The notes: generated by a model not told the origin, from the sequence alone. 64,000 nt of DNA from Agromyces sp. SYSU T00194 (GCF_040496035.1 NZ_JBEPJZ010000001.1:310001-374000), one strand, 5' to 3'. Counted from the stretch's first letter, positions 34,610 through 43,325 are shown. A program made the numbers and translations.

Positions 34610-36160
34610 ATGCCCGAGGTCGCACGCCCCCGCACCCCGACCGCGCCGGCAGTCGCCTCGGTGGCGGTCCCGATGCTCCTCGCCGTGCTCGTCGCCCTCG
34701 TGCGGGCATCGACCAAGCCCCTCTGGCGCGACGAGTACGCCACGGCGATGCACGCGTCGCTCGACTCCGGCGGCCTCGCACGGGCGGTCTCGCACGTCGA
34801 CGCCGTGCTCGGCCCCTACTACGCGCTGGTGCATCCGCTCCAGCCGCTCGGCAGCATCGACGAGGCCTGGTACCGCGTGCCGTCGATCATCGCCTTCGTC
34901 GTCGCAGTGGGCGGCACGGCACTGCTCGCCCTGCGCTGGTGGGGCGCGCCCGCCGCGCTCGTCGGGGGCGCGGTGCTCGCGCTGAACCCCGTGATGCTCT
35001 CGCAGGCGACGAACGCCCGGCCGTATGCGATCTCGGTCGCGTTCCTCGTGCTGGCGCTCCTCTCGCTCGACGTCGCACTCCGGGCCGGAACGCGCGGGTG
35101 GCTCGCCTGGCTCGGATACGGGCTCGGCGCCGCGTTCGCGACGCTGCTGCACCCCTTCGCGGCGGTCGCGGTCGCCACGAGCGCGATGCTCCTGTTCGGT
35201 CGGCCCGCGCGCACCGTCGTGCACTGGCTGCTCGCCAGCGTGCCGGCGGGCGCCGTCGGCGTCACGATGCTCGTCGCCAACTCCGGCCAGAGCCGCCAGC
35301 TGGCATGGCTCGACCGATACGACCTCCGGCGGACGATCGCCACCCTCGCCGACGTCGCCGCGGTCTCGCCGGGACGCGCCGTCGCGTTCGACCTCGCCGC
35401 GCTCGCGGTCGTCGGCGTCATGACGGTCGCGACGCTGCTCGCCCTGCTCCGGGCGGACTCGGATGCCGGCGACGATCGCCTCGGCCGGGTCCGACCGGTG
35501 GCCTTCGCCGCGGTGCTGCTGCTCGCCCCGGCGGTCGTGCTGTTCGCGGGCTCCTGGCTCGTCTCGCCCATGCTCACCGAGCGCTACCTCATCTGGTCGG
35601 CCGTGGGCGGCGCGCTGCTCGTCGGCGCTGCGGCCGGGGCGGCCGCGGCGCACGTCGGGGCCCGGAGCCTCGCCGCCGGGATGCTGGCCGTGGTCGTCGC
35701 CACGGGCGTGCTCGCCTTCGCGCTGGAGCGGGGCATCGCTCGCCCGGCGGGTCCGAGCAGCGTCGCGCAGATCGTCGAGGCGCTGGAGGCGTCGGCAGCG
35801 CCGGGCGACCGGCTGGTGGTCGTGCAGCGCTACTGGGAGGGCGGTGTCGCCTACGAGTTCGCCCGGACCGCGGGCGACGACGCGTACGCCGGTGCCATCC
35901 GCGACCGGGCGCCCGACGGCGCACAGCCGCTGGCCGACCTCCGCGTGGTGACCGGTGTCGATCCGCTGACGACGGCGCCCGCCGCGGACCTCAGCGGCGA
36001 CGGCGCGCTCTGGCTGGTGATGACCGCACCGATCACGGAGGACGATCACGCGGGGCTCGGCGCCGACCTCGCCGGGTGCATCGCCGGGATCGACTCGGAG
36101 CCCACGATGCAGGTCGGGGCGTTCCGCCTGGAGCAGGTGGACTGCGGCGGCGCGAGCTGA
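34610..36160 (+). CDS. Multi-pass membrane glycosyltransferase-like protein (GT-C type)
   Basis: A 516-residue protein with about 10 transmembrane helices in its first 370 residues, then an extracytoplasmic domain. The first outside loop carries LWRDEYATAMHASL; an Asp-Glu pair just after helix 1 is the hallmark of GT-C enzymes that use polyprenyl-phosphate sugars (PMT/ArnT-like). LVSPMLTERYLIW near helix 9 fits the family's Arg-Tyr motif. A role in cell-wall or protein glycosylation is inferred. Leaderless start predicted; a start three codons earlier (34601) is possible. Confidence 0.72.
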   Translation: MPEVARPRTPTAPAVASVAVPMLLAVLVALVRASTKPLWRDEYATAMHASLDSGGLARAVSHVDAVLGPYYALVHPLQPLGSIDEAWYRVPSIIAFVVAVGGTALLALRWWGAPAALVGGAVLALNPVMLSQATNARPYAISVAFLVLALLSLDVALRAGTRGWLAWLGYGLGAAFATLLHPFAAVAVATSAMLLFGRPARTVVHWLLASVPAGAVGVTMLVANSGQSRQLAWLDRYDLRRTIATLADVAAVSPGRAVAFDLAALAVVGVMTVATLLALLRADSDAGDDRLGRVRPVAFAAVLLLAPAVVLFAGSWLVSPMLTERYLIWSAVGGALLVGAAAGAAAAHVGARSLAAGMLAVVVATGVLAFALERGIARPAGPSSVAQIVEALEASAAPGDRLVVVQRYWEGGVAYEFARTAGDDAYAGAIRDRAPDGAQPLADLRVVTGVDPLTTAPAADLSGDGALWLVMTAPITEDDHAGLGADLAGCIAGIDSEPTMQVGAFRLEQVDCGGAS

Positions 36161-36204
36161 TCGCGACCTGGTCGCGGGCCGACCCGGCGGTCGATGCGCG
36201 GGCA

Positions 36205-36210
36205 TAGGAT
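36205..36210 (+). promoter_or_regulatory. -10 box of a leaderless promoter
   Basis: TAGGAT ends 6 bases before the ATG at 36217. Confidence 0.55.
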
Positions 36211-36216
36211 CTGCGC

Positions 36217-37224
36217 ATGAGCAACCTGGAGCGGGACCCCCGCGAACTGCTCTGCGACCCGGATGCCCCGAGCACGTCGCGCATCGAGATCCTGTCGGCG
36301 CGCGCGGTGCCGCTCGGCGGGCCGCGCGCGATGACCGTGCGCCGCACGTTGCCGCAGCGCGGGCGCACGACCATCGGCGCGTGGTGCTTCATCGACCACT
36401 ACGGTCCCGACGACGTCGCCGCGACCGGGGGCATGGTCGTCCCGCCGCATCCGCACACCGGGCTGCAGACCGTGAGCTGGCTCTTCGAGGGCGAGATCGA
36501 GCACCGCGACTCCGCCGGCAGCCACGCCCTCGTGCGCCCCGGCGAACTGAACCTCATGACCGCCGGGCACGGCATCCAGCACTCCGAGGTGTCGACTCCG
36601 GCGGCCACCACCCTCCACGGCGTACAGCTCTGGACGGTGCTGCCGGACGCCTCGCGCGACGCCACCCCGTTCTTCGAGCGCCACGAGGCGGTGCGCGTCG
36701 CGGTCGACGACGCCGACGTGCGCGTGTTCGTCGGGTCGCTCGCCGGCGTCGACACCGGGGTCACGGTGTTCTCCCCGATCGTCGGTGCGCAGGTCGACCT
36801 GCCGCCGCACGGGTCCGTCGCGCTGGACCTCGACCCGGCCTTCGAGCACGGCGTGCTGGTCGACGCCGGGCCGGTGCGCATCGAGGCCACCGGCACCGCC
36901 GCCGATGCCGCCGACGTGGCGGATGCCGAGCCGAGCGAGCTCGCCTACCTCGCGCCCGGGCACCGCGGCATGCGCCTGGCCGCCGACGACGCGCCCGTGC
37001 GCGTGCTGCTGCTCGGCGGCGAGCCGTTCGGCGAGCAGATCGTGATGTGGTGGAACTTCATCGGCCGCAGCCACGACGAGGTCGTCGCGTTCCGGCAGCG
37101 CTGGCAGGACGACGTGATCGCCGATCTCGACCCCGAGGGCCGGTTCGGCCACGTCGAGGGGTACGACGGCGACCCGCTTCCCGCGCCCGAACTGCCGACG
37201 GTGCGCCTGAAGCCCCGGGGCTGA
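36217..37224 (+). CDS. Pirin family protein
   Basis: A 335-residue bicupin of the pirin family. The N-terminal cupin has the metal-binding motif PPHPHTGLQTVSWLFEGEIEHRDSAG, whose two His and downstream Glu, with His in TAGHGIQHSE, are the Fe/Ni ligands; RGRTTIGAWCFIDHYGP is the family opening. The second cupin ends in LLLGGEPFGEQIVMWWNFIGRSHDEV, the pirin C-terminal signature. Bacterial pirins act as quercetinases or bind metabolic enzymes; which applies here is unknown. Leaderless start predicted. Confidence 0.92.
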   Translation: MSNLERDPRELLCDPDAPSTSRIEILSARAVPLGGPRAMTVRRTLPQRGRTTIGAWCFIDHYGPDDVAATGGMVVPPHPHTGLQTVSWLFEGEIEHRDSAGSHALVRPGELNLMTAGHGIQHSEVSTPAATTLHGVQLWTVLPDASRDATPFFERHEAVRVAVDDADVRVFVGSLAGVDTGVTVFSPIVGAQVDLPPHGSVALDLDPAFEHGVLVDAGPVRIEATGTAADAADVADAEPSELAYLAPGHRGMRLAADDAPVRVLLLGGEPFGEQIVMWWNFIGRSHDEVVAFRQRWQDDVIADLDPEGRFGHVEGYDGDPLPAPELPTVRLKPRG

Positions 37225-37300
37225 CGCGGTTCCGCCGCGCGGACGATGAGCGGCGGGTGCGTGCGCCGGAGGCATCCGCCCGCCCCGGCACCGCCCGGCG

Positions 37301-38776
37301 CTACTGCAGCGCCGAGGTGAGCCGCGCGAGGTTGTCGAGCACCGTCGAGCGCAGCGGCTGCCGCAGCCACTCCTCGAGGGTGAGCTCGCGGCTGTCGGCG
37401 CGGTACTTCGCCTCGACCGCGCGCATGTCGGTGACGAACTGCTCGCCGCGCACGAGCAGCGAGATCTCCATGTTGAGCAGGAACGAGCGGATGTCCATGT
37501 TGCTCGTGCCGATGACCGCGACGTCGTCGTCAATCGACAGGTGCTTGGCGTGCAGGATGTACGGCGCCTTGTACATGTAGATGCGCACGCCGGCACGCAG
37601 CAGCGCCTCGTAGTAGGAGCGCTGCGCATGGTAGACGAGCGCCTGGTCGCCGATCTCCGAGACGAACAGCTCGACGTGCACGCCGCGCTGCGTGGCCGAC
37701 GAGATCGCCGAGAGCATCGCGTCGTCGGGCACGAAGTACGGGCTCGTGATGATGATCTTCTCGCGCGCGGCGAAGAACAGGGTGAGGAACAGCTTGAGGT
37801 TGTTCTCGTTCTGGTACCCGGGGCCCGACGGCACGACCTGGCAGTCGAGGTTCTCCGAGGCGGCCTCCTGCGAGAACGGCACGATGTCGCGTTCGAGCAG
37901 CACGTCGGTCTCGAGGTACCAGTCGGTCAGGAAGATCGTGTTGAGGCCCGAGACGATCGGGCCCTCGAGCCGCGCCATCAGTTCCTGCCACTGCAGGCCG
38001 CGCTTGATGTTGCCCGGCTTGTTGTAGCTGCGGTCGATGACGTTCTGCGAACCCGTGAAGGCGACCTCGCTGTCGACCACGAGGAGCTTGCGGTGGTTGC
38101 GCAGGTCGGGCCGCTGGTACTTGCCCTTCAGCGGCTGCACCGGGAGCATCAGGTGCCAGTCGATGCCCGCATCGGTGAGGAACTTCACCGTGTCGCGGTA
38201 CCCCTTCACCCGCACGGATGCCACGTGGTCGAGCAGCACCCGCACCGTGACGCCGCGCGCGGCGGCGCGCGCCAGCGCCTCGAAGAACGGACGGGTCGTC
38301 GGGTCGAGCGCGAAGATGTAGAACTCGACGTGCACGAACCGCTTGGCCCGGTCGATCGCGTCGGCCATCGCCAGGATGGACGCCTCGTAGTCGTCGATGA
38401 GCGTCGCGGAGTTGCCGCCGATCAGCGGCATCGACCCGAGGTTGCGGTTCATGCGCACGAGGCCCTCGAACCAGACCGGCCAGCCGTCGGTGCTCGTCAC
38501 GCGCTCCATGCCGTGGGTCGACTCGCGGATGTACCGGTCGACCTCGGACTGCTTCTCACGCCGGTGCTTCGGGAGCTTCGGATTGCCGATCAGCAGGAAG
38601 AAGAGCACGCCGATGAACGGGATGAAGAAGATGGCGAGCAGCCACGCCATGCCGGCGGTGGGCTTGCGGTTGCGCGGGACGACGATGATCGCGACGATGC
38701 GGATGACCAGGTCGAGCAGCAGCGCGACGCCGGCGACGATCAACGTGATGAACGCGTCCTGGCCCGCCTCAGTCAT
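37301..38776 (-). CDS. cls: Cardiolipin synthase (phospholipase D type)
   Basis: A 491-residue membrane enzyme that joins two phosphatidylglycerols, or a PG and another phospholipid, into cardiolipin. Two N-terminal helices (FITLIVAGVALLLDLVIRIVAII and MAWLLAIFFIPFIGVLFFLLIG) precede two HKD motifs: NHRKLLVVDSEVAFTGSQN and LHAKHLSIDDDVAVIGTSN. The family length is normal. Its ATG lies 3 bases after the stop of a small membrane protein gene, so the two form one operon. Confidence 0.94.
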   Translation of the reverse strand: MTEAGQDAFITLIVAGVALLLDLVIRIVAIIVVPRNRKPTAGMAWLLAIFFIPFIGVLFFLLIGNPKLPKHRREKQSEVDRYIRESTHGMERVTSTDGWPVWFEGLVRMNRNLGSMPLIGGNSATLIDDYEASILAMADAIDRAKRFVHVEFYIFALDPTTRPFFEALARAAARGVTVRVLLDHVASVRVKGYRDTVKFLTDAGIDWHLMLPVQPLKGKYQRPDLRNHRKLLVVDSEVAFTGSQNVIDRSYNKPGNIKRGLQWQELMARLEGPIVSGLNTIFLTDWYLETDVLLERDIVPFSQEAASENLDCQVVPSGPGYQNENNLKLFLTLFFAAREKIIITSPYFVPDDAMLSAISSATQRGVHVELFVSEIGDQALVYHAQRSYYEALLRAGVRIYMYKAPYILHAKHLSIDDDVAVIGTSNMDIRSFLLNMEISLLVRGEQFVTDMRAVEAKYRADSRELTLEEWLRQPLRSTVLDNLARLTSALQ

Positions 38777-38779
38777 GCG

Positions 38780-38968
38780 TCAGGCGGCCGTGCCGTCGGC
38801 CGGGGCGTCGAGGCCGAGCTTCGCGCGCTCCTCGGCCTCGATGCGGGCGTACGCGCGGCGCTCGTTGCGGTCGGCGCGGATGACCGCGCGCATCACGAAC
38901 CAGAACACCAGCCCGATGAGCACGGTCGGCGCCAGCGACCAGATCGCGTTCGCCCAGAAATCGTCCAT
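38780..38968 (-). CDS. Small single-pass membrane protein upstream of cardiolipin synthase
   Basis: A 62-residue protein with one helix (WSLAPTVLIGLVFWFVMRAVI, about residues 10-30) and a charged C-terminal tail rich in Arg, Glu and Ala. I do not recognise a family with a known role. GAAGGGG precedes the ATG. It is co-transcribed with cls, which hints at a link to membrane lipid synthesis, but that is context only. Confidence 0.65.
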   Translation of the reverse strand: MDDFWANAIWSLAPTVLIGLVFWFVMRAVIRADRNERRAYARIEAEERAKLGLDAPADGTAA

Positions 38969-39032
38969 AGCCCCTTCAGGATACGTGCTGGCGCGGCGCG
39001 CGCGCGACTCGCCCGATCGGGGGGCTGCGCGT

Positions 39033-39056
39033 TGTCGTGGAAACATGCAGATCTGC
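39033..39056. repeat. 24-bp repeat, copy A (downstream of the fru operon)
   Basis: TGTCGTGG followed by AAACATGCAGATCTGC; 21 of 24 positions match the copy at 43109-43132, with the last 15 identical. The core contains the palindrome GCAGATCTGC. It lies in the 185-base gap between the small membrane protein gene and the fruA terminator; nothing else is visible in that gap. Confidence 0.7.
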
Positions 39057-39105
39057 GCGTCCGCTGCGGGGGCGGGGCGAGGCGAACGGGCAGTGGGCGA
39101 GCAGG

Positions 39106-39142
39106 CGGATGCCCCGGGGCGAGCACCGCCCCGGGGCATCCG
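39106..39142 (-). terminator. Terminator of the fru operon
   Basis: A perfect 15-bp stem (39106-39120 with 39128-39142) with a 7-base loop, starting 11 bases beyond the fruA stop. The stem ends are again CGGATGCC/GGCATCCG. Confidence 0.75.
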
Positions 39143-39153
39143 TCGTCTCGTGG

Positions 39154-41214
39154 TCAGGCGGCGGCGGGCACCGTGGCGGCCGGGAGTTCGGCCTCCGCGG
39201 GCGCGCGGCGCGTCCACTTCTTCAGGGCGATCACGGCCAGCGCCGAGACGACCATGCCCGCGAGGATCGCGATGACGAACCAGAGCAGGTTGCCGATCGC
39301 GAAGAACACGAAGATGCCGCCGTGCGGGGCCTGCGAGGTGACGCCCATCGCCATGCAGATCGCGCCGGTCGTCATGCCGCCGAGGATGCCCGCGGGCAGC
39401 ACGCGCAGCGGGTCGGCCGCGGCGAACGGGATGGCGCCCTCGGAGATGAAGGCGGCGCCCAGCAGCCAGGCCGCCGTGCCGTTCTCGCGCTCCAGCTCGT
39501 TGAACTGCTTGGGCGCCAGCACCGTCGCGAGCGCGAGGGCGAGCGGCGGCACCATGCCTGCCGCCATGACGGCGGCCATGATCATCCACGGGGTCTGGTT
39601 GTCGATGGAGCCGGCGGACAGGCCCGCCACCGCGAACGCGTACGCGGTCTTGTTGATCGGGCCGCCCAGGTCGAACGCCATCATGAAGCCGAGCAGCGCG
39701 CCGAGCGCGACCACCCCGACTCCCGTGAGCGAGTTCAGCCAGTCGGTGAGGGCCGCCATGAGCGTCGCGATCGGGCCGCCGAGCAGCATGAGCATGATGC
39801 CCGAGGCGACGATCGAGGCGAGCAGCGGAATGATCACCACCGGCATGAGGCCCTGCAGCCAGCGCGGCCCGCGGAGCTTGCCGATCCAGTAGGCCGCCGC
39901 GCCGGCGAGCAGGCCGCCGACGAGGCCGCCGATGAAGCCCGCGTTCATGATGAGCGCGACCGCGCCCACCGTGAACCCGGGGGCGATGCCCGGCCGGTCG
40001 GCGATCGCGTAGGCGATGTACCCCGCGAGCGCCGGCACCAGGAACGCCATCGACGCGTTGCCGATCGTGAAGGCGACCGCGCCGAGGTACTCGCCGAGCC
40101 CGCCGGGCGGGAGGTTCCAGAGTGCACTGCTCAGCACGATCTCGCCCGCGTTGCTGGAGATGTCGTAGCCGCCGAGCAGGAAGCCGAGCGCGATGAGCAG
40201 GCCGCCGCCGGCGACGAACGGGATCATGTAGCTCACGCCGGTGAGCAGCCAGCGCTTGAGCTTGCCGCCGATCGACTCGTTCGCCGCGGCCGACGTCGCC
40301 GCCTGGGCGCCGCCGCCGGTGGCCGCGACCCGCGCGGCATTCGGGTCGGATGCCGCGGCGAGCGCCCGCGCGACCAGCTGGTCGGCCTCGTCGATGCCGC
40401 GCTTGACGGGGACCTGGATCACCGGCTTGCCGGCGAACCGCCCCTTGTCCCGGACGTCGACGTCGACCGCGAAGATGACGGCGTCGGCGGCGGCGATCAC
40501 CTCTGGCGGGATCGGGGTCGTGCCCGCGGAGCCCTGCGTCTCGACGTGGTAGTCGGCGCCGGCCCGCTCGGCTGCCGCGGCCAGGGCGTCCGCCGCCATG
40601 TAGGTGTGGGCGATGCCGGTGGGGCAGGCGGTCACGGCGATGATCGACGGGCGGGGTGCGGCGGCCGCGTCCGCCGTGGCGGTGGCGGCAGGGCCGGTCG
40701 ACCCGGTGGCGCCCGCCGCGGCGGCGCCGGCCGCAGCACCCGCGGCCGCGGGAGCGGGCTCCGCGTCCTCGTGGAGTGCCCCGCGCACGATCTCGACGAC
40801 CTCCTCGGGCGTCGCGGCAGCGCGCAGCGACGCCACGAAGTCCTCCTTCATGAGCGAGCGCGCGAGGAGGGCGAGGAGGGCGAGGTGGTCCTGTGCCGCA
40901 CCCTCGGGGGCGGCGATCATGAACACGAGGTCGGCGGCCTCGCCCTCGTCGAACTCGACGCCCGGGCTCAGGCGCGCGACGGCGAGGCTGGCGCGCGTCA
41001 CGGCGGCGGACTTGCAGTGCGGGATGGCCATGCCGCCCGGCAGGCCGGTCGCCGACTGCTGCTCGCGCTTCCAGGCATCGGCGTACAGCGCCTCCGCGCT
41101 CGTCGCGCGGCCGGCGGCGGCGACACGACCCGCGAGCGCACGGATGACGTCGGACTTCTCCGGGCCGAGGTCGGCGTCGAGGACGACGAGCCCGGGCTCG
41201 ATGAGCTCACTCAT
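39154..41214 (-). CDS. fruA: Fructose-specific PTS permease, fused EIIA-EIIB-EIIC
   Basis: A 686-residue fusion. EIIA (residues 1-150) has the phosphorylated His in MAIPHCKSAAV. After an Ala/Gly-rich linker, EIIB has the phosphocysteine in VTACPTGIAHTYMAADAL, the fructose EIIB signature. EIIC (from about 310) has about 9 transmembrane helices with MMAFDLGGPINKTAYAF and the GAAFISEGAIPFAAADP sugar-binding loop. It imports fructose as fructose 1-phosphate, the substrate of the adjacent FruK. The ATG overlaps the end of fruK by 8 bases. Confidence 0.96.
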   Translation of the reverse strand: MSELIEPGLVVLDADLGPEKSDVIRALAGRVAAAGRATSAEALYADAWKREQQSATGLPGGMAIPHCKSAAVTRASLAVARLSPGVEFDEGEAADLVFMIAAPEGAAQDHLALLALLARSLMKEDFVASLRAAATPEEVVEIVRGALHEDAEPAPAAAGAAAGAAAAGATGSTGPAATATADAAAAPRPSIIAVTACPTGIAHTYMAADALAAAAERAGADYHVETQGSAGTTPIPPEVIAAADAVIFAVDVDVRDKGRFAGKPVIQVPVKRGIDEADQLVARALAAASDPNAARVAATGGGAQAATSAAANESIGGKLKRWLLTGVSYMIPFVAGGGLLIALGFLLGGYDISSNAGEIVLSSALWNLPPGGLGEYLGAVAFTIGNASMAFLVPALAGYIAYAIADRPGIAPGFTVGAVALIMNAGFIGGLVGGLLAGAAAYWIGKLRGPRWLQGLMPVVIIPLLASIVASGIMLMLLGGPIATLMAALTDWLNSLTGVGVVALGALLGFMMAFDLGGPINKTAYAFAVAGLSAGSIDNQTPWMIMAAVMAAGMVPPLALALATVLAPKQFNELERENGTAAWLLGAAFISEGAIPFAAADPLRVLPAGILGGMTTGAICMAMGVTSQAPHGGIFVFFAIGNLLWFVIAILAGMVVSALAVIALKKWTRRAPAEAELPAATVPAAA

Positions 41215-42196
41215 GAGGTGCTCCTTGTGGTGCGGAGGCGGCGTCGGCGCCGGCCTCGGTGACGACGACCCGGTCGGGGTCGACCTGTGATCGGGTGGGC
41301 ACGACGCTGCCCGGCAACGAGGCCGCCGCGGCGCCGTAGGCGACGGCGCTCGCCAGCGCCGCCGATGGATGCGCACCCTCGACGGATGCGATGAGGTAGC
41401 CCGCGAGCGAGCAGTCGCCGGCGCCGACGGAGCTCCTCGCGGTGATCTTCGGGGCGGCGGCGAACCACGACCCCTCCGGCGCCACGACCGCGGCGCCCAC
41501 GGCGCCCAGCGTGACGAGGCTCGTGCGCACGCGCGACGCGGGGATCGTGCGGGCGAGCGCGATCGCGGCATCCGGCCCGGCCTCGAGCTCGGCCTCGCTC
41601 GAGCGCCCGAGCAGCTCGGCGAGCTCCTCGGCGTTCGGCTTGATCACGTCGATGGCGAGTTCGGCGTCGACGAGCGCGGCGAGCGCCGGGCCCGACGTGT
41701 CGACCGCGATGCGCGGGGCCGGGTGCGTCTCCGCGCGGACCGCGCGGACGACCCGCGCGTAGAAATCGTCGGGCGCGCCGGGCGGGAGCGAGCCCGCGAG
41801 CACCAGCCACTCGGCACCCTGGGACGCCTCCACGACGGCATCGACGACGGCGCGCTGCGCGGCCTCGTCGAGCTCCGGCCCGGGCTCGTTGATCTTGGTC
41901 GTGGGACCGCCCGCCTCGGCGATCGTGAGGTTGGAGCGGATGCGACCACGGATCGGCACCGCACGATACGGCACCGACTCCGCGTCGAGCGCCGCGAGCA
42001 TCGGGTCGCCGGGAGCGGCGGGGAGCACGGCGATGGAGGTCACCCGCGCGGCACGGAGCGCCCGGGTCACGTTGACCCCCTTGCCGCCCGGGTCCTCGCG
42101 CGTCGCGACGGCACGCTGCACGGCGCCGCGCTCGAGCGGCTCGTCGAGCTCGACGGTGCGGTCGATCGAGGGGTTGGCGGTGAGCGTGACGATCAT
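41207..42196 (-). CDS. fruK: 1-phosphofructokinase
   Basis: A 329-residue PfkB-family kinase converting fructose 1-phosphate to fructose 1,6-bisphosphate. It opens MIVTLTANPSIDRTVEL, has the sugar-binding DPGGKGVNVTRAL, and near the C-terminus the anion hole and catalytic Asp in SSVGAGDCSLAGYL. It is coupled to fruR (4-bp overlap) and to fruA (8-bp overlap). Confidence 0.95.
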   Translation of the reverse strand: MIVTLTANPSIDRTVELDEPLERGAVQRAVATREDPGGKGVNVTRALRAARVTSIAVLPAAPGDPMLAALDAESVPYRAVPIRGRIRSNLTIAEAGGPTTKINEPGPELDEAAQRAVVDAVVEASQGAEWLVLAGSLPPGAPDDFYARVVRAVRAETHPAPRIAVDTSGPALAALVDAELAIDVIKPNAEELAELLGRSSEAELEAGPDAAIALARTIPASRVRTSLVTLGAVGAAVVAPEGSWFAAAPKITARSSVGAGDCSLAGYLIASVEGAHPSAALASAVAYGAAAASLPGSVVPTRSQVDPDRVVVTEAGADAASAPQGAPHE

Positions 42197-42981
42197 GCGA
42201 GGACCACCTCCACGTCGGCAGCGGCGAGCGCCGCGGCCAGGTCGGCCTGCGGCGGGGTGTCGGTGATGAGCGTGTCGACGTCGGCGAGGTCGGCGAAGCG
42301 CACCAGCGCCTCGGACGCGAGCTTGGTCGAGTCGGCCAGCACGACGACGCGGCGGGCCGCGCGCACCATGGCGGCCTTCGCCGCCGCCTCGGCCTCGTCG
42401 GGCGTCGACAGCCCGAACTCGACGCTCACGCCGTTCGTGCCGATGAACGCGATGTCGGGGCGCAGCTCGGCGAGCTGGCGGACGGTGGCCGGCCCCACCG
42501 CGGCACCGGTGATGCCGCGCACGGCCCCGCCCAGGATGCGCAGGCGCAGGTGCGGACTGCCGTGCAGGGTCGAGGCGATGGGGAGCGAGTTGGTCGACAC
42601 GTCGATGGTCGCGTCGCTCGCGGCGGGCTGCCAGGAGGCGAGCAGGTCGGCCAGCCGCGAGGTGGTGCTGCCCGCGTCGAGCAGCAGCGACCCTCGGAAG
42701 CTGCCGGGGACGAGGCGGACGGCGGCCCGGGCGATGCGATCCTTCTGGTCCGAGCGCTGCGGGAGTCGTTCGCCCAGGGACGTCTCGGCCAGCGTGGTGC
42801 TGCCCGCGCCGACGGCGCCGCCGTGGACGCGACGGAGCCGGCCCTGCTGCTCGAGCTGGTCGAGGTCGCGCCGGACGGTCTCCGCGGTGACCCCGAACTC
42901 GCGCGAGAGCTCGGCGACCGAGACGCGGCCGACCTGTGCGATCGCACGTGCGATGTGCTCGTGCCGCTCCGTCGCGTACAT
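42193..42981 (-). CDS. fruR: DeoR-family transcriptional regulator of the fructose operon
   Basis: A 262-residue DeoR-type repressor. The N-terminal winged helix is ERHEHIARAIAQVGRVSVAELSREFGVTAETVRRDLDQLEQQGRLRRVHGGA, the DeoR signature. The C-terminal sugar-phosphate isomerase-like domain carries LLLDAGSTTSRLADLL and FIGTNGVSVEFGLSTPDEAEA. It is first in fruR-fruK-fruA and probably represses its own operon until fructose 1-phosphate binds. The ATG is preceded by a GGGGGG ribosome site. Repeats that may be its operator lie 50-100 bases upstream. Confidence 0.92.
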   Translation of the reverse strand: MYATERHEHIARAIAQVGRVSVAELSREFGVTAETVRRDLDQLEQQGRLRRVHGGAVGAGSTTLAETSLGERLPQRSDQKDRIARAAVRLVPGSFRGSLLLDAGSTTSRLADLLASWQPAASDATIDVSTNSLPIASTLHGSPHLRLRILGGAVRGITGAAVGPATVRQLAELRPDIAFIGTNGVSVEFGLSTPDEAEAAAKAAMVRAARRVVVLADSTKLASEALVRFADLADVDTLITDTPPQADLAAALAAADVEVVLA

Positions 42982-43030
42982 GCGCCCCCCGCTGGTCCCC
43001 TCGTCGCGGTGGTCACCGGCGACGTTCCTC

Positions 43031-43080
43031 AGAGTCCCACAGATTCCCACATTTAGCAACACATACGCAGAATCACCCAC
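43031..43080 (-). promoter_or_regulatory. fruR promoter with direct-repeat operator candidate
   Basis: Three copies of an AGA(N)TCCCAC-like element (43031-43040, 43041-43050 and 43069-43080, the last with two extra bases) overlap a possible minus-strand promoter, TTGCTA (-35), a 17-base spacer and GACTCT (-10). Repeats that cover the spacer fit autorepression by the DeoR-family FruR. Confidence 0.45.
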
Positions 43081-43108
43081 AGAATCGCGGCATGGGAGCG
43101 ATCGACGC

Positions 43109-43132
43109 TGTCGCGAGAACATGCAGATCTGC
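43109..43132. repeat. 24-bp repeat, copy B (upstream of the fru operon)
   Basis: TGTCGCGAG followed by AACATGCAGATCTGC, matching copy A at 39033-39056 in the same orientation. TGCAGATCTGCA here is a full 12-bp palindrome. The two copies bracket the fru operon 4.1 kb apart. Confidence 0.7.
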
Positions 43133-43140
43133 AGGTTGGC

Positions 43141-43192
43141 GGCGAGCACATGCAGACACGCCGCGCTTCGCGCGCGATCGCATGTGCTCGCC
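43141..43192. repeat. Inverted repeat with 13-bp arms
   Basis: GGCGAGCACATGC (43141-43153) pairs with GCATGTGCTCGCC (43180-43192) around a 26-base spacer. The left arm repeats part of the neighbouring ACATGCAG element. Confidence 0.65.
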
Positions 43193-43206
43193 ACGCGGCG
43201 GGTCAC

Positions 43207-43270
43207 GCACGGCGGGACGCCGGCGAGGCGTGCGGGACGCACGGCGGGACGCCGGCGAGGCGTGCGGGAC
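43207..43270. repeat. Two perfect tandem 32-bp repeats
   Basis: Unit GCACGGCGGGACGCCGGCGA plus 12 further bases, at 43207-43238 and 43239-43270, followed by the first bases of a third copy. Non-coding. There are no spacers, so it is not CRISPR. Confidence 0.85.
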
Positions 43271-43277
43271 GCACGAC

Positions 43278-43308
43278 GGCGCCGGCCGGGACGAACCCGA
43301 CCGGCGCC
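43278..43308 (-). terminator. Terminator of the M14 peptidase gene
   Basis: A 13-bp stem with one mismatch (43278-43290 with 43296-43308), 17 bases beyond the stop codon. Confidence 0.6.
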
Positions 43309-43325
43309 GCCGGCTCACCCGATGG

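Larger units (their letters stand above)
42982..43325. other. 344-base intergenic region between fruR and the M14 peptidase gene
   Basis: No gene. Reading from fruR it holds the fruR promoter with direct repeats (43031-43080), a 24-bp repeat copy (43109-43132), a 13-bp-stem hairpin (43141-43192), two tandem 32-bp repeats (43207-43270) and the hairpin terminator of the peptidase gene (43278-43308). The part at 43021-43090 is unusually AT-rich for this chromosome. Confidence 0.85.

Noticed and set aside
43207..43270. Possible CRISPR array
   Set aside because: The 32-bp units are directly adjacent with no spacers, only two full copies exist, and there are no cas genes.
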